DNA from: Phycisphaerae bacterium
GTDB taxonomy: Bacteria > Planctomycetota > Phycisphaerae > Sedimentisphaerales > Anaerobacaceae
Direction: 5' to 3'
DNA: 64,000 bases
Assembly: GCA_030601745.1 (NCBI GenBank)
Contig: JAUWBI010000003.1
Span: 29,713-93,712 of the forward strand
The notes below the pieces were generated by a model. That model was given only the letters and a program-made list of their open reading frames with translations, did no database searches and had not been told where the DNA came from. A program made the position numbers and the translations under genes. Each line of letters opens with the position of its first letter. The first letter of the stretch is position 1. This document shows, one piece after another, positions 24,123 through 33,538 of the stretch.

Positions 24123-24454
24123 AAATCAGCGCTAATCAGCGTCAATCTGCGTCTAATTTTTCTTTGTGACTTCGTGTCAATTCGTGGCAATTCGCGGCTA
24201 AAAAATCAGTGTAATCTGTGGCCAATTTTCTTCTTGACTTTTGTTTGTATTTCTGTTAGAATACCCGCCAGTAGGCGAAAGATATAGCGGAGAACCGCAC
24301 GTTTTCGTATCAGCAGATACACGTCAAATTTAATCGTCAGTGAACTGGAGCGAAGCGCAAGTCCTGAGCGACATGTGGTGAGCCTGTCGAACCATGTCGA
24401 AGGATCTAAATAACAAATTACCCAATTTACCACTCATGAGAATCGAGAATCCAA

Positions 24455-24516
24455 CTTTAGTTCACTTTAGGCACTTTAGCTCACTCTTAACTAACTTGCC
24501 CTCTACAACTGTAGAG
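24455..24516. repeat. CTTTAG tract and CTCTACA palindrome
   Basis: CTTTAGTTCA / CTTTAGGCA / CTTTAGCTCA units (24455-24486) match the tract at 19113-19196. They are followed by the perfect palindrome CTCTACAacTGTAGAG (24501-24516) and a partial extra CTCTACA. Confidence 0.7.
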
Positions 24517-24540
24517 AGGCCTCTACAAATCAGCCCTTTT

Positions 24541-24771
24541 ATGCAAAACAAACCCAATTTCCGAAAAAGTCAAGTGAATGTAACTATCTTTTCACAAAAG
24601 GCTTATGAAAATAAATCCAATTGGACACTTGGTGAACGCGGGAAAAACAAACCCAATTCAAACCCAATCAAACCCAATACAAAGCCAATAAAAGCCAATA
24701 AAATGCCAAAACAAACCCAATACAAACCCAATCAAACCCAATTTTTCTCTTACCCAAACCCCCTAAATTAA
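24541..24771 (+). repeat. AAACCCAAT-rich low-complexity element with an open frame
   Basis: A block of AAACCCAAT / AAGCCAATA units, open in one frame from the ATG at 24541. The frame starts MQNKPNFRKSQVNVT and continues with KPN, KPI, KPNQTQ motifs, ending near 24771. I recall near-identical short hypothetical proteins annotated in other planctomycete assemblies, which suggests a dispersed repeat rather than a gene. There is no good ribosome-binding site. Kept as repeat, not CDS. Confidence 0.6.
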
Positions 24772-24968
24772 CTGACCTATCAACCTATCGCCGTCGTCCG
24801 GGAAATTTTTCCCGTATGAATATGGTAGTTTCCTGTTGAAATCCAAATTAAAATATTGTAAAAAATTAGATAATTTCTTAATTGATTGCTGGCTTGTTAA
24901 TTAGATTCACGCCGATAGAATAGAATAGCTACCTGCTAAATATTTTGTAAAATTGAGTTGATTTAGCT

Positions 24969-25727
24969 ATGGCACGTAACCGTAAAAAAAATATTGGACA
25001 TAGTCGCAGAAAAAAGTCTCTGTACGAGGTGATTGGCAAGACTCAGCTTAAGTCGAGCTACGGCAAGACGTTAGAGCAACCGCATCCGGAAAAAACCGAC
25101 AGAGATAAGCCAACCACAGAACCTTCTATGGCAGTGCCTGAAAGGGCGGCGCAATGGCCGAGAAAGCCGAGAATTGTGCAATTTAATGCCGGCAGGATTG
25201 AGATATCAATGCCATATCAGCTTGCAATTGCATTCCTTCTGTTCATTATTCTGCTGGTAGTGGTGGTCTTTCGGCTCGGAATTAACCAAGGGATGGCCGA
25301 TTCGGCCGTAAAAGTACAAAAAAATAATCCGGACGCACCGCCAGGCCAGAAAAAGCCGGCAGGGCAGGACCAAACTACTGATACAAACGAAAAAATGTTG
25401 GTAAATGGCGAAAAAACCGAGTTGGCCGAGTCAAAAGGCAATAATCGAATTGTGATACAAACCTATCGGCTCAGAACTCACTTAGAGCCGGTGCAGCAGT
25501 ATTTTGCCCAGTTTGGTATAGAAACAGAAATAATACCGATCGATAATCAGTGGTTCCTGGTTACTAAGGCCAAATATGAAGAAGACCCTAAAAGGCCAGG
25601 GACAGATGGATACGTTGCAAAACAGAACATAATCGAGCTGGGTGCTAAATATAAAGCGCCGCAGGGTTATGAGCCTTTCGGCGCAAAATCGTTTGAGACT
25701 GCGTACGGTATGTGGTTTGATGATTAG
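24969..25727 (+). CDS. Single-pass membrane protein with SPOR-like C-terminal domain
   Basis: 252 residues: a basic cytoplasmic N-terminus (MARNRKKNIGHSRRKKSLYEV), one membrane helix (about 82-105, QLAIAFLLFIILLVVVVFRLGI), a Lys/Pro/Gln-rich linker, and a C-terminal domain from about 158. That domain begins RIVIQTYRLRTHLEPVQQYF and continues GIETEII and NQWFLVTKAKYE, a strand-helix-strand order like SPOR domains that bind denuded septal peptidoglycan. The SPOR assignment is by pattern only. It is followed 16 bp later by the small basic protein gene. Confidence 0.7.
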   Translation: MARNRKKNIGHSRRKKSLYEVIGKTQLKSSYGKTLEQPHPEKTDRDKPTTEPSMAVPERAAQWPRKPRIVQFNAGRIEISMPYQLAIAFLLFIILLVVVVFRLGINQGMADSAVKVQKNNPDAPPGQKKPAGQDQTTDTNEKMLVNGEKTELAESKGNNRIVIQTYRLRTHLEPVQQYFAQFGIETEIIPIDNQWFLVTKAKYEEDPKRPGTDGYVAKQNIIELGAKYKAPQGYEPFGAKSFETAYGMWFDD

Positions 25728-25743
25728 TTTTTGGGAGAGTTGG

Positions 25744-26001
25744 ATGTCTATTGACCGTTCTCTGAAAATCAAGAGCGCCTTGCGGAGGCACCGAAATGTT
25801 CTCACGCGGGCTGAGCGTATTGAGCAGCTAAAAGAGGAAGAGCAATGGTCAGAGGAAGACTCTCTATTTGGGCTGCCAAAAGTGGCTCATCGCAAGAGCC
25901 ACGTCGGCCGAAAAGCAGCAAAGGAAGAAGTCGCTAAAGAAGAAGCTGCACCTGAAGTAGCCGCTGAAGGCACGGAATCCGAAGAGACAAAAGAGGACTA
26001 A
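25744..26001 (+). CDS. Small basic protein, TIGR04137 family, with acidic tail
   Basis: 85 residues from the ATG at 25744 (GGGAGAG 4-6 nt upstream); a frame open further upstream would overlap the previous gene. The N-terminal block MSIDRSLKIKSALRRHRNVL then TRAERIEQLKEEEQW, DSLFGLPKVAHRK matches the small basic protein family shared by Planctomycetes, Verrucomicrobia and Chlamydiae, which is thought to associate with RNA or ribosomes. The C-terminal third is a Glu/Ala-rich tail, longer than in most relatives as I recall them. This gene is the best lineage marker in the window. Confidence 0.85.
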   Translation: MSIDRSLKIKSALRRHRNVLTRAERIEQLKEEEQWSEEDSLFGLPKVAHRKSHVGRKAAKEEVAKEEAAPEVAAEGTESEETKED

Positions 26002-26097
26002 AAGCTACGCTTTTCTAAAATTGTTCACGATGCCGCTTTCCCGATGTGGCGGGATTGCGGCTCATTCTATGCGCACCATTGGTGTCCCGCTTTAATA

Positions 26098-26126
26098 TTG
26101 ACCGGCGAAACAAAGTGAAGTATGAT
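26098..26126 (+). promoter_or_regulatory. Sigma-70 promoter for the serine hydrolase gene
   Basis: TTGACC (26098-26103) and TATGAT (26121-26126) with a 17-bp spacer. The predicted start near 26133 leaves a leader of about 50 nt that ends in GAGGAG before the ATG. Confidence 0.65.
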
Positions 26127-26182
26127 TTTATCGTCTTTCGCCAGTTACAAAGTACTGAATCAACAACTTTTGAGGAGAAAAA

Positions 26183-28240
26183 ATGAGAAGACAAGCTGCT
26201 TTTGCGTTAGCAATGATGGTGATAGTGCCGGTGGGTTCGGCGGCGGTAGGGCAGGGCGGCGGCGGTGAAGTTTGGCCGATGCCCACGTGGAAGCAGGCCA
26301 GTCCGGAAGAGAGTGGAATGGATGCGGCCATATTGCGAAAGGCACGCGACTATGCACTCACCGGCGGCGGCTCGGGCTGCGTTATCCGCCACGGCCGAGT
26401 TGTTATGCAGTGGGGCGACCAAAAGCAGCGATACGACCTGAAGTCATCGACTAAAGCGATAGGTGTTACCGCCGTGGGTCTGGCTCTGAAAGACGGTAAA
26501 ATCAAGAGCTTAAATGACCCGGCCAGACAATATCACGGCGGATTCGGTATTCCGCCTGAGTCCAACGCCGGCACCGGCTGGCTCGATAAGATAACCCTGT
26601 TTCACCTGGCTATGCAGACCGCTGGCTTCGACAAGCCCGGCGGCTACACTAAACTGCTGTTCGAGCCGGGCACAAAATGGTCGTACAGCGACGGGGGGCC
26701 GAACTGGTTGGCCGAATGCATTACGTTAGTCTATGGGCAAGACCTGAACACACTGATGTTTGAGCGTGTCTTCGGTCCGATTGGCATAAAGCCATCTGAT
26801 TTGACCTGGCGGAACAATGCCTATCGGCCGAGAGAGATTAACGGCATCAAACGGCGGGAGTTCGGCTCAGGCATCAGCGCCAACGTCGATGCGATGGCCC
26901 GGCTCGGCTACCTCTACTTGCGGCGCGGGCGGTGGCGGGATAAGCAAATTATCCCCGCCTCGTTTGTGGATATGGCGCGGACGGTGCCGCGGGTCGTGCG
27001 CGGGCTGCCCGTGGTTAAGCGGGAAAGCTACTTCGACGCCTCAAACCACTATGGCCTATTGTGGTGGAACAACGCCGACGGAACGATGGCAAAGGTGCCG
27101 CGAGACGCTTACTGGTCGTGGGGATTGTATGACAGCTTAATTGTCGTGATACCGAGTCTCGATATTGTTGCCGCTCGCGCCGGCAAATCCTTGAAGCGCA
27201 CCAGTTCTGTGCATTACGACGTGCTGAAGCCGTTTATGGAACCAATCGCGATGGCGGTTAAGGGACAGGGTGAGAAAAGTGGTGCGCCTTATCCGGCCAG
27301 TGCCGTGATAAAGGGGATCGAGTGGGCGCCTGCTGAGGCGATTATCCGTAGGGCATCCGGCAGCGATAACTGGCCGATTACCTGGGCGGACGACGATAAT
27401 CAGTACACGGCTTACGGGGACGGCTGGGGATTTGAGCCGAAAACAAAAAAGAAGTTGAGTCTTGGTATTGCAAAAGTCATCGGGGCGCCGCCTGATTTTC
27501 GGGGTGTGAATATCCGTACAAGGAGCGGTGAGTGGGTAGGGCAGGGGGCAAAGGGGGCGAAGGCCGGCGGAATTCTTTGCGTCGATGGCATGCTCTATAT
27601 GTTAGTTAGAAATACCGGCAATTCACAGCTTGCCTGGTCCGCGGACCACGGCAAAACGTGGAAATGGTGCGATTGGAAGTTTACGAGAAGCTTCGGCTGT
27701 CCTACATTTCTGAACTTCGGCAGAAATTACGCCGGTGCGCGAGATGAGTTTGTATATATTTATTCGCCGGATAGCGATAGCGCTTATAAGCCGGCAGATA
27801 AGATGGTTATGGCACGTGTGCGGAAAGAGAAGATAAGGGTACGCAGCGCTTATGAATTTTTCAAGGGGCTTGACAGTTCCGGTTCTCCCATCTGGACGAA
27901 AAATATCGGTGAGCGAGGGGCTGTCTTTGTCAATCCCGGTAAATGCTATCGCTCAGGGGTCAGTTATAATGCCGGGCTGAAAAGGTATCTGTGGTGTCAG
28001 ACGATATATGGCGATGATGATATGCGGTTTAAGGGTGGGCTTGGCATTTTTGATGGGCCGGAGCCGTGGGGGCCGTGGACTACCGTGTATTATGCGGAGC
28101 AGTGGGATGTTGGGCCGGGTGAGACAAGTTCGATGCCGACGAAATGGATGAGCAGAGATGGCAAAACCTGCTATTTGCTTTTTTCAGGGGACGATTGTTT
28201 TTCCGTGCGCAAGGTGACATTGACGGTGGGTAACAAATGA
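26183..28240 (+). CDS. Secreted serine hydrolase (class C beta-lactamase-like) fused to a C-terminal beta-rich domain
   Basis: 685 residues with a signal peptide (MRRQAAFALAMMVIVPVGSA). Residues about 35-360 form a beta-lactamase/PBP4-type esterase domain: S88-S-T-K91 is the SxxK nucleophile motif, and YSDGGPNW gives the Tyr of the YxN position (Asp where Asn is usual at +2 is common in the esterase-like group). Residues about 370-685 are a beta-rich unit with an Asp-box-like SADHGKTWKW, resembling DUF4185 or sialidase-type propellers. The pairing suggests an extracellular esterase acting on a glycan or peptide; substrate unknown. GAGGAG 5 nt before the ATG. A palindromic repeat follows the stop. 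Confidence 0.82.
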   Translation: MRRQAAFALAMMVIVPVGSAAVGQGGGGEVWPMPTWKQASPEESGMDAAILRKARDYALTGGGSGCVIRHGRVVMQWGDQKQRYDLKSSTKAIGVTAVGLALKDGKIKSLNDPARQYHGGFGIPPESNAGTGWLDKITLFHLAMQTAGFDKPGGYTKLLFEPGTKWSYSDGGPNWLAECITLVYGQDLNTLMFERVFGPIGIKPSDLTWRNNAYRPREINGIKRREFGSGISANVDAMARLGYLYLRRGRWRDKQIIPASFVDMARTVPRVVRGLPVVKRESYFDASNHYGLLWWNNADGTMAKVPRDAYWSWGLYDSLIVVIPSLDIVAARAGKSLKRTSSVHYDVLKPFMEPIAMAVKGQGEKSGAPYPASAVIKGIEWAPAEAIIRRASGSDNWPITWADDDNQYTAYGDGWGFEPKTKKKLSLGIAKVIGAPPDFRGVNIRTRSGEWVGQGAKGAKAGGILCVDGMLYMLVRNTGNSQLAWSADHGKTWKWCDWKFTRSFGCPTFLNFGRNYAGARDEFVYIYSPDSDSAYKPADKMVMARVRKEKIRVRSAYEFFKGLDSSGSPIWTKNIGERGAVFVNPGKCYRSGVSYNAGLKRYLWCQTIYGDDDMRFKGGLGIFDGPEPWGPWTTVYYAEQWDVGPGETSSMPTKWMSRDGKTCYLLFSGDDCFSVRKVTLTVGNK

Positions 28241-28426
28241 AAGCGTGGATTCCCGCTTTCGCGGGAATGACACATGGGGAGGTTCATTCAATCCGGTTGC
28301 CAGATCCATCGCTTCGCTCAGGATGACATATTCACGTTGTGTGGTGCGTCGCCGTTCCAGCGACGGCTAAACACGGAATGAGTTTTTCATTGATTATTTT
28401 AGGGATGTGATTATTATACGCGGCAA
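28241..28426. repeat. Palindromic repeats behind the serine hydrolase gene
   Basis: A perfect hairpin ATTCCCGCtttcGCGGGAAT (28249-28268) lies 8 bp after the stop and may terminate transcription. A CATCGCTTCGCTCAGGATGAC unit (about 28307-28329) and GCGTCGCCGTTCCAGCGACGG (28346-28366) follow. The last is shared almost exactly with 37691-37716. Confidence 0.7.
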
Positions 28427-29533
28427 ATGGGAAAGATATTAGCAGATAGGACGAGTAAGATTGATGCAAGTGGGATACGGAAGGTGTTTGCGCTGGCGGC
28501 GGAGCTGAAAGACCCGGTGAATTTTTCGATAGGGCAGCCGGACTTCGACGTGCCGGATGCGCTAAAAGAAGAAGCGATAAAGGCAATCAAGGACGGCCTA
28601 AATAAATATTCACAAACAGCAGGCGATAGCTTACTCAAGGGGAAAATAGCTGAGCAGCTAAAAGGTGAGTTCGGCTGGTCAGAACCGGCAGTTCTCGTAA
28701 CCAGCGGCGTCAGCGGGGCGCTGCTATTAGCGTTTATGGCGCTTATCAATCCCGGCGATGAGGTGATTATCCCTGACCCCTACTTTGTAATGTATAAGCA
28801 TCTGGTCAATCTGTTGGGTGGAAGGTGCGTTTTTGTTGACAGCTATCCGGATTTCAAGCTGCCTGTGGAGAAAATCTCCGAGGCGCTAACGAACAAAACC
28901 AAGCTGATTATACTCAATTCGCCGTGCAATCCGACCGGCGTGGTATATTCGGAGCAGCAGATAAAGGCACTTGCTGAGGCGGCGGCGGAAAAAGATATAC
29001 TTGTTATGACCGATGAGATATACGAGAGATTCTGCTACGACGGCGATTGTCCGAGCATAGCTCATCACTACGACAGGACACTTTTGCTGCGTGGCTTCAG
29101 CAAAAGTTACGCAATGACCGGCTGGCGGCTGGGCTTCGTAGCGGCCCACGAGTCTTTAAGAGACGTAGTCGAAGAGATGACGAAAATACAGCAATATACA
29201 TTTGTCTGTGCGCCAACGCCTTTGCAAAAAGCGGCTATTGCCGCTCTGGATTATGACGTCAGCGACTTGGTCGATGCATACAGAAAAAAAAGAGACCTTC
29301 TTTATGAGGGACTGAAGGACAAGTTTGAGCTTATTAAGCCCGGCGGAGCGTTTTACGCATTCGTTAAGGCACTAGCCGGCTCAGGAACAGAATTTGTGGA
29401 AAAGGCAATCGCCAGCAACGTACTTGTTATCCCGGGCAATGTATTCAGCGAAAAAGATACGCATTTCAGGATAAGCTACGCAACCAGCGACGATAAGATT
29501 CGGCAGGGCATAGAGATTTTGCGCAAACTATAG
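28427..29533 (+). CDS. PLP-dependent aminotransferase, class I/II
   Basis: 368 residues of the fold-type I aspartate aminotransferase superfamily. The N-terminal block NFSIGQPDFDVPDAL, NSPCNPTGVVY, the D/Y pair TDEIYERFCYDG and the lysine motif LLRGFSKSYAMTGWRLG (Schiff-base Lys near residue 227) are all present, with the C-terminal Arg in HFRISYATS that binds the substrate carboxylate. Amino donor and acceptor cannot be told from sequence. The ATG at 28427 has no clear ribosome-binding site. It stands alone between repeat-bearing gaps. Confidence 0.92.
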   Translation: MGKILADRTSKIDASGIRKVFALAAELKDPVNFSIGQPDFDVPDALKEEAIKAIKDGLNKYSQTAGDSLLKGKIAEQLKGEFGWSEPAVLVTSGVSGALLLAFMALINPGDEVIIPDPYFVMYKHLVNLLGGRCVFVDSYPDFKLPVEKISEALTNKTKLIILNSPCNPTGVVYSEQQIKALAEAAAEKDILVMTDEIYERFCYDGDCPSIAHHYDRTLLLRGFSKSYAMTGWRLGFVAAHESLRDVVEEMTKIQQYTFVCAPTPLQKAAIAALDYDVSDLVDAYRKKRDLLYEGLKDKFELIKPGGAFYAFVKALAGSGTEFVEKAIASNVLVIPGNVFSEKDTHFRISYATSDDKIRQGIEILRKL

Positions 29534-29668
29534 AAAAATCAAAATTCAAGAGTTTAGATTGCAATTCTGATATTTGCATTTTTTCGCTTGACCTTTGAGA
29601 CAAAGACGTAGTAGACTGCCGCACGATTATAAATCTTTCACTTTTCAATGGCCCTGTAAGGAATCAAT

Positions 29669-31387
29669 ATGACCAAAGAGATGATTTTGGGGACAGTAGG
29701 GGGGTTGGCGCTGTTTTTGTATGGTATGATGCAGATGTCGGGCGGCCTTAAAAAAGTCGCGGGCAAAAAACTCAAAAACATCCTCGAATCAATGACCAAA
29801 AGACGCATCTTTGGTTTTCTGGTTGGTGCCGGCACCACAGCTTTAATCCAGTCGAGCTCTGCTGCAACCGTTATGGTTGTCGGCTTCGTCAACGCAGGAC
29901 TGCTTACTCTCAAACAGGCAATATCCGTAATTATCGGCACGAATGTCGGCACAACAGCGACGGCGTGGCTGGTTTCCATATCAGGGTTTGAGGCATTCAA
30001 GGTAACTGATTACGCCTTTCCCGCCGTTGCTATCGGCTTTGCCCTTCAGATATTTGGTAGAACACAAAGGACGAAAAATGTAGGGCAAATCCTCGTCGGT
30101 TTTGGCGTTTTGTTTATTGGCATATATTTTATGAAAGAGGCCTTCAGCCCGCTGGAAGACAGTGAAGGCGCACATAAAGCACTGATATGGTTTAGCCGTA
30201 ATCCGCTTTTGGCCATTTTGGCCGGAGCCGCCATAACAATGCTTCTGCAGAGCAGCTCGGCTTCGGTTGCGTTGATTCAGATGCTGGCTTGTCAAGAAGC
30301 GTTCGGTAATGACTGGGAACGGGTTTTACTGGTGGTAATACCGTTCATACTTGGTGATAACATCGGCACAACAATTACGGCCCAGCTTGCGGCCCTTCAG
30401 GCAAACCGCAATGCGCGTCGAGCCGCCTGGGCACATACGATGTTCAATGTTATCGGGGCATTTATCTGTTTCTGGTTCATCGGTCAGGTCGGCAAACTTG
30501 TCGGTATAATCACGTACTGGGAACTCAGCGCAACAACGATCGCCGTCTCCATAGCGGTTACTCACACAACCATAAAAATATTCGAGGCGGTATTCTTCTT
30601 ACCGCTGACGGGGATGCTGGAAAAAATAGTAGTTAAGCTGGTACCGGAAAAACCCGGCGACCTGGTGGGCCGGCCGGTGGTGCTGGAACAGCGCTTGCTG
30701 GCGACGCCGGAGCTGGCTGTGGACCAGGCCCGGCGTGAGATGGTGCGGATGGCACGGACAGCTAAAAGGGCAGTCAATCAGGCCGTGGAGGGTCTTATTG
30801 AAAACAACAGGAGAAATCTTGAGACGGCGCGGACGATGGAAGAAGTGACGGATAGTCTCCAATACGAAATCACATCGTATCTTGCGGCGTTATCAACAAA
30901 GGAGCTTTCAGATGAGATGTCGGTGAAATTGCCGGTGTTGCTGCATACGATTAATGACCTCGAGCGTATCGGAGACCACGCGGTCAATATTGTCGAAATC
31001 GCTGAACGAAAAATCGAGCAGAAGCTTTCCTTCAGCGACTCGGCGCTGGCGGAGGCTGACCAATTGAAAAAAGAGTCAGAGCAGATGTTTGATTATATCA
31101 TAGCGGCCCTGGAAAAGGATGACACTGAGGCAGCCGAATCGGCACTGGTCAACGAGGACAACCTCAACAAAATGCAGATAGATTTTCGTCGCAGCCATGT
31201 ACAGCGTATGAGCGAGGGCGTCTGTTCAGCCCAGACGGGCCTGATATTTATCGACCTGGTTGATAATGTTGAAAAAGTGGGCGACCACCTGACCAATATC
31301 GCACAAGCGGTAATAGGCGGGCTGCAATGGGAGGGAATTGAGCTAAAAAATTCTCGCATTCCCAAATCGGGTATTGACAAAGCTTAA
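29669..31387 (+). CDS. Na/Pi cotransporter family protein with PhoU-like C-terminus
   Basis: 572 residues. The first ~310 hold two Na_Pi_cotrans repeats, each with the QSSSA signature: GAGTTALIQSSSAATVMVVG and MLLQSSSASVALIQM, plus the paired GTNVGTTATAWL and GDNIGTTITAQL. The C-terminal ~230 residues are two PhoU-like helical bundles (LPVLLHTINDLERIGDHAVN; GLIFIDLVDNVEKVGDHLTNI) that may bind metal and modulate transport. AAGGA with 6-nt spacing precedes the ATG. First of three phosphate genes. Confidence 0.92.
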   Translation: MTKEMILGTVGGLALFLYGMMQMSGGLKKVAGKKLKNILESMTKRRIFGFLVGAGTTALIQSSSAATVMVVGFVNAGLLTLKQAISVIIGTNVGTTATAWLVSISGFEAFKVTDYAFPAVAIGFALQIFGRTQRTKNVGQILVGFGVLFIGIYFMKEAFSPLEDSEGAHKALIWFSRNPLLAILAGAAITMLLQSSSASVALIQMLACQEAFGNDWERVLLVVIPFILGDNIGTTITAQLAALQANRNARRAAWAHTMFNVIGAFICFWFIGQVGKLVGIITYWELSATTIAVSIAVTHTTIKIFEAVFFLPLTGMLEKIVVKLVPEKPGDLVGRPVVLEQRLLATPELAVDQARREMVRMARTAKRAVNQAVEGLIENNRRNLETARTMEEVTDSLQYEITSYLAALSTKELSDEMSVKLPVLLHTINDLERIGDHAVNIVEIAERKIEQKLSFSDSALAEADQLKKESEQMFDYIIAALEKDDTEAAESALVNEDNLNKMQIDFRRSHVQRMSEGVCSAQTGLIFIDLVDNVEKVGDHLTNIAQAVIGGLQWEGIELKNSRIPKSGIDKA

Positions 31388-31545
31388 AATCACATTCTGC
31401 AATAATCCTGGAAAAACACGCTTGACCGGTTAAACCGGAACAGGTAAAAGTACGGTGCAAATTCGTATCTGGTGAATCGTGAATCGAATTCTCCGGGCGT
31501 TCTTGATTCTTAAATATTAACTGTTGTTTGTTAAAGGAGAGAACA

Positions 31546-32220
31546 ATGGGAATTATAGGTAGGTTTTTCGCTCCATCACCATTCGTGAAACTGCACGAGC
31601 ACTCGGAAAAGGTGCATGAGTGCGTTAAGCTTCTGTATCCTCTAACGAATGCACTGTTAGAGGAAGACTATGAGAAAATCGAAGAATTGCACAACCTGAT
31701 GTCGAAGACCGAACATGAGGCGGACCAGATTAAAACGGCACTGCGCGATGAGATTACGAAGATGTACTTTCTATCGGTAGGGCGGCTGGAATTAAGCCAG
31801 TTTCTGGCGTATCAGGATGATGTGGCGGACGCAGCGGAGGATTTTGCCGTTGTGCTGCTTCTTCGCAAGACCAAACTTCCAGATGAACTCAAGGCCGACT
31901 TTCTGGCATTTGTCGAGCAGGTCATCAGCGTCAGCGAACAATTATTGAACATAGCCGAGCAGCTTTCCACACTTGCCGGCACTGCTTTTAGCGGGCAAGA
32001 GGCCGAAGATGTCCTCAAAGCAGTCGAAAAAATCGGGGAAGAAGAATGGAAAGCCGATAGGATGGAGAGAAAATTTGCCCGCCGCTTCTACGAGATGGAA
32101 AACAAGCTCGACCCCATCACGATTCTCTTTCTCGATAAGTACTGTGAGACGCTAAGTGCGGTGGCGAATAATTCCGAGAAGACGGCCAAATACCTTCGGC
32201 TTATCATTCGCAAGAAATAG
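31546..32220 (+). CDS. DUF47/PhoU-like phosphate transport regulator
   Basis: 224 residues from the ATG at 31546 (AAAGGAGAG 4 nt upstream); the TTG at 31528 is unlikely. All-helical protein opening MGIIGRFFAPSPFVKLHEH, with the DUF47 (TIGR00153) pattern: EHEADQIKTALRDEITK, LSQFLAYQDDVADAAED and the C-terminal LDKYCETLSAVANNSEKTAKYLR. Genes of this family nearly always precede a Pit transporter, as here 30 bp downstream, and are thought to control it. Confidence 0.92.
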   Translation: MGIIGRFFAPSPFVKLHEHSEKVHECVKLLYPLTNALLEEDYEKIEELHNLMSKTEHEADQIKTALRDEITKMYFLSVGRLELSQFLAYQDDVADAAEDFAVVLLLRKTKLPDELKADFLAFVEQVISVSEQLLNIAEQLSTLAGTAFSGQEAEDVLKAVEKIGEEEWKADRMERKFARRFYEMENKLDPITILFLDKYCETLSAVANNSEKTAKYLRLIIRKK

Positions 32221-32250
32221 TCGGCTCTGGAGCGGAGGAGTAGTATCTCA

Positions 32251-33495
32251 ATGGAAGCGCTCGTTGTCATAGCAATTATAGTTGGTTTCTACATGGCGTG
32301 GAATATCGGCGCCAACGATGTGGCCAACTCTATGGCCGATGCGGTCGGGTCTAAGGCCCTTACCATCTTCTGGGCTGTGGTTCTGGCGGGCATCTGTAAT
32401 TTTTGCGGGGCCGTGCTTGTCGGCAGCCACGTTACGGATACCGTTCGGCAGGGAATAATAGACACGCAGGCGTTCACGCACGACCCGCGTATGCTCGCTC
32501 ACGGTATGGTATGTGCGATGCTGGCTGCGGCACTGTGGCTGAATCTGGCGTCATACTTCGGCATGCCGGTCTCGACCACACATTCCATCGTCGGGGCCAT
32601 TATCGGGTTTGGAATTCTCGAGGCCGGTTTAGAGCATATTCATTGGGGCAAGCTGAGTCAGATTGCAGCCAGTTGGTTCATATCACCATTGGCGGGGGGG
32701 ATAATGGCCTTTGCCATATTCAAACTAATCTCGCGCTACATACTGGCGGTTGAAAAGCCCGTGGTGGCGGCGCGTAAAGGTGTTCCGGTTTGCGTTTTTT
32801 TTACCTTTGCCATACTGATTATAGCGATAATCTATAAGGGTCTGAAGAACATTCACCTGGATTTGAAAGGGTCGGAAGCTATTACCCTTAGCATTATAGG
32901 CGGGCTTATCGCCGCTGGGATTTCGAACCTGTTTATCAGAAGAAATCGCAATTACAATGGCGAATTGCCATTCGAGCAGCAGCTCGCTGCGGTGGAGAAG
33001 ATTTTCGCGGCGTTGGTAATTATAACGTCGTGTACGGTAGCGTTTGCGCACGGTGCTAACGATGTGGCCAATGCCGTCGGGCCGCTGGCCGCAGTAGCGG
33101 AAATCGTCAAGAACAATACCGTCCCCGGCAAGGTCCCCGTGAATATATGGTTTTTAGTGCTCGGCGGTCTTGGCATCGCTGTTGGCCTGGCCATGTTCGG
33201 TTATCGGGTGATGCGTCTGGTGGGGACGAAAGTAACTAAGATAACGCCTTCGCGTGGTGTGGCCGCTGACCTGAGCACAATGGTAACAGTGCTGACGTGC
33301 TCGAAGCTGGGTCTGCCTATATCCACCACCCATACACTCATAGGTGCAATAATTGGGGTGGGGCTGGCCCGTGGTATAACCGCGATTAACCGCAAAGTCG
33401 TAGCGTCAATCTTTACGTCCTGGCTCGTTACTATTCCGGTCGCCGCGGGATTAACCGTACTGTTCTACCTTCTTGGGGAATGGCTGTTCTGGTGA
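32251..33495 (+). CDS. Inorganic phosphate transporter, Pit/PHO4 family
   Basis: 414 residues, about ten membrane helices. The duplicated Pit signature is clear: IGANDVANSMADAVGSKALT near residue 22 and AHGANDVANAVGPLAAVAE near 268, as are the paired PVSTTHSIVGAIIGFG and PISTTHTLIGAIIGVG. Uses a proton or sodium gradient to import phosphate (or metal phosphate). GGAGGAG lies upstream of the ATG and the gene is tightly linked to DUF47. Confidence 0.94.
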   Translation: MEALVVIAIIVGFYMAWNIGANDVANSMADAVGSKALTIFWAVVLAGICNFCGAVLVGSHVTDTVRQGIIDTQAFTHDPRMLAHGMVCAMLAAALWLNLASYFGMPVSTTHSIVGAIIGFGILEAGLEHIHWGKLSQIAASWFISPLAGGIMAFAIFKLISRYILAVEKPVVAARKGVPVCVFFTFAILIIAIIYKGLKNIHLDLKGSEAITLSIIGGLIAAGISNLFIRRNRNYNGELPFEQQLAAVEKIFAALVIITSCTVAFAHGANDVANAVGPLAAVAEIVKNNTVPGKVPVNIWFLVLGGLGIAVGLAMFGYRVMRLVGTKVTKITPSRGVAADLSTMVTVLTCSKLGLPISTTHTLIGAIIGVGLARGITAINRKVVASIFTSWLVTIPVAAGLTVLFYLLGEWLFW

Positions 33496-33538
33496 GCCGG
33501 AGAAAATGGATTCGAAAAAGGAACGGATTAAAATATAA

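Larger units (their letters stand above)
23876..24968. other. 1.1-kb gene-free repeat region
   Basis: No gene is supported. In order it holds: TCCGTGAAATCCGCGAAATCCG and ATTCGTGTTAATTCGTGGC units (23930-24000); a MITE-like element (24004-24122); further GCGCTAATCAGCG and TTCGTGTCAATTCGTGGCAA units (24123-24225); a CCTGAGC-GTCGAAGGATC unit (24361-24411); a CTTTAG tract (24455-24486); a CTCTACA palindrome (24501-24516); an AAACCCAAT-rich repeat (24541-24771); then AT-rich DNA leading to the next gene. Confidence 0.7.

Noticed and set aside
24394..24771. 125-codon frame spanning repeats
   Set aside because: It runs through a CCTGAGC-type repeat fragment, a CTTTAG tract and the AAACCCAAT repeat, so the frame is a by-product of repeats. 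Only the last part is discussed, as a repeat.
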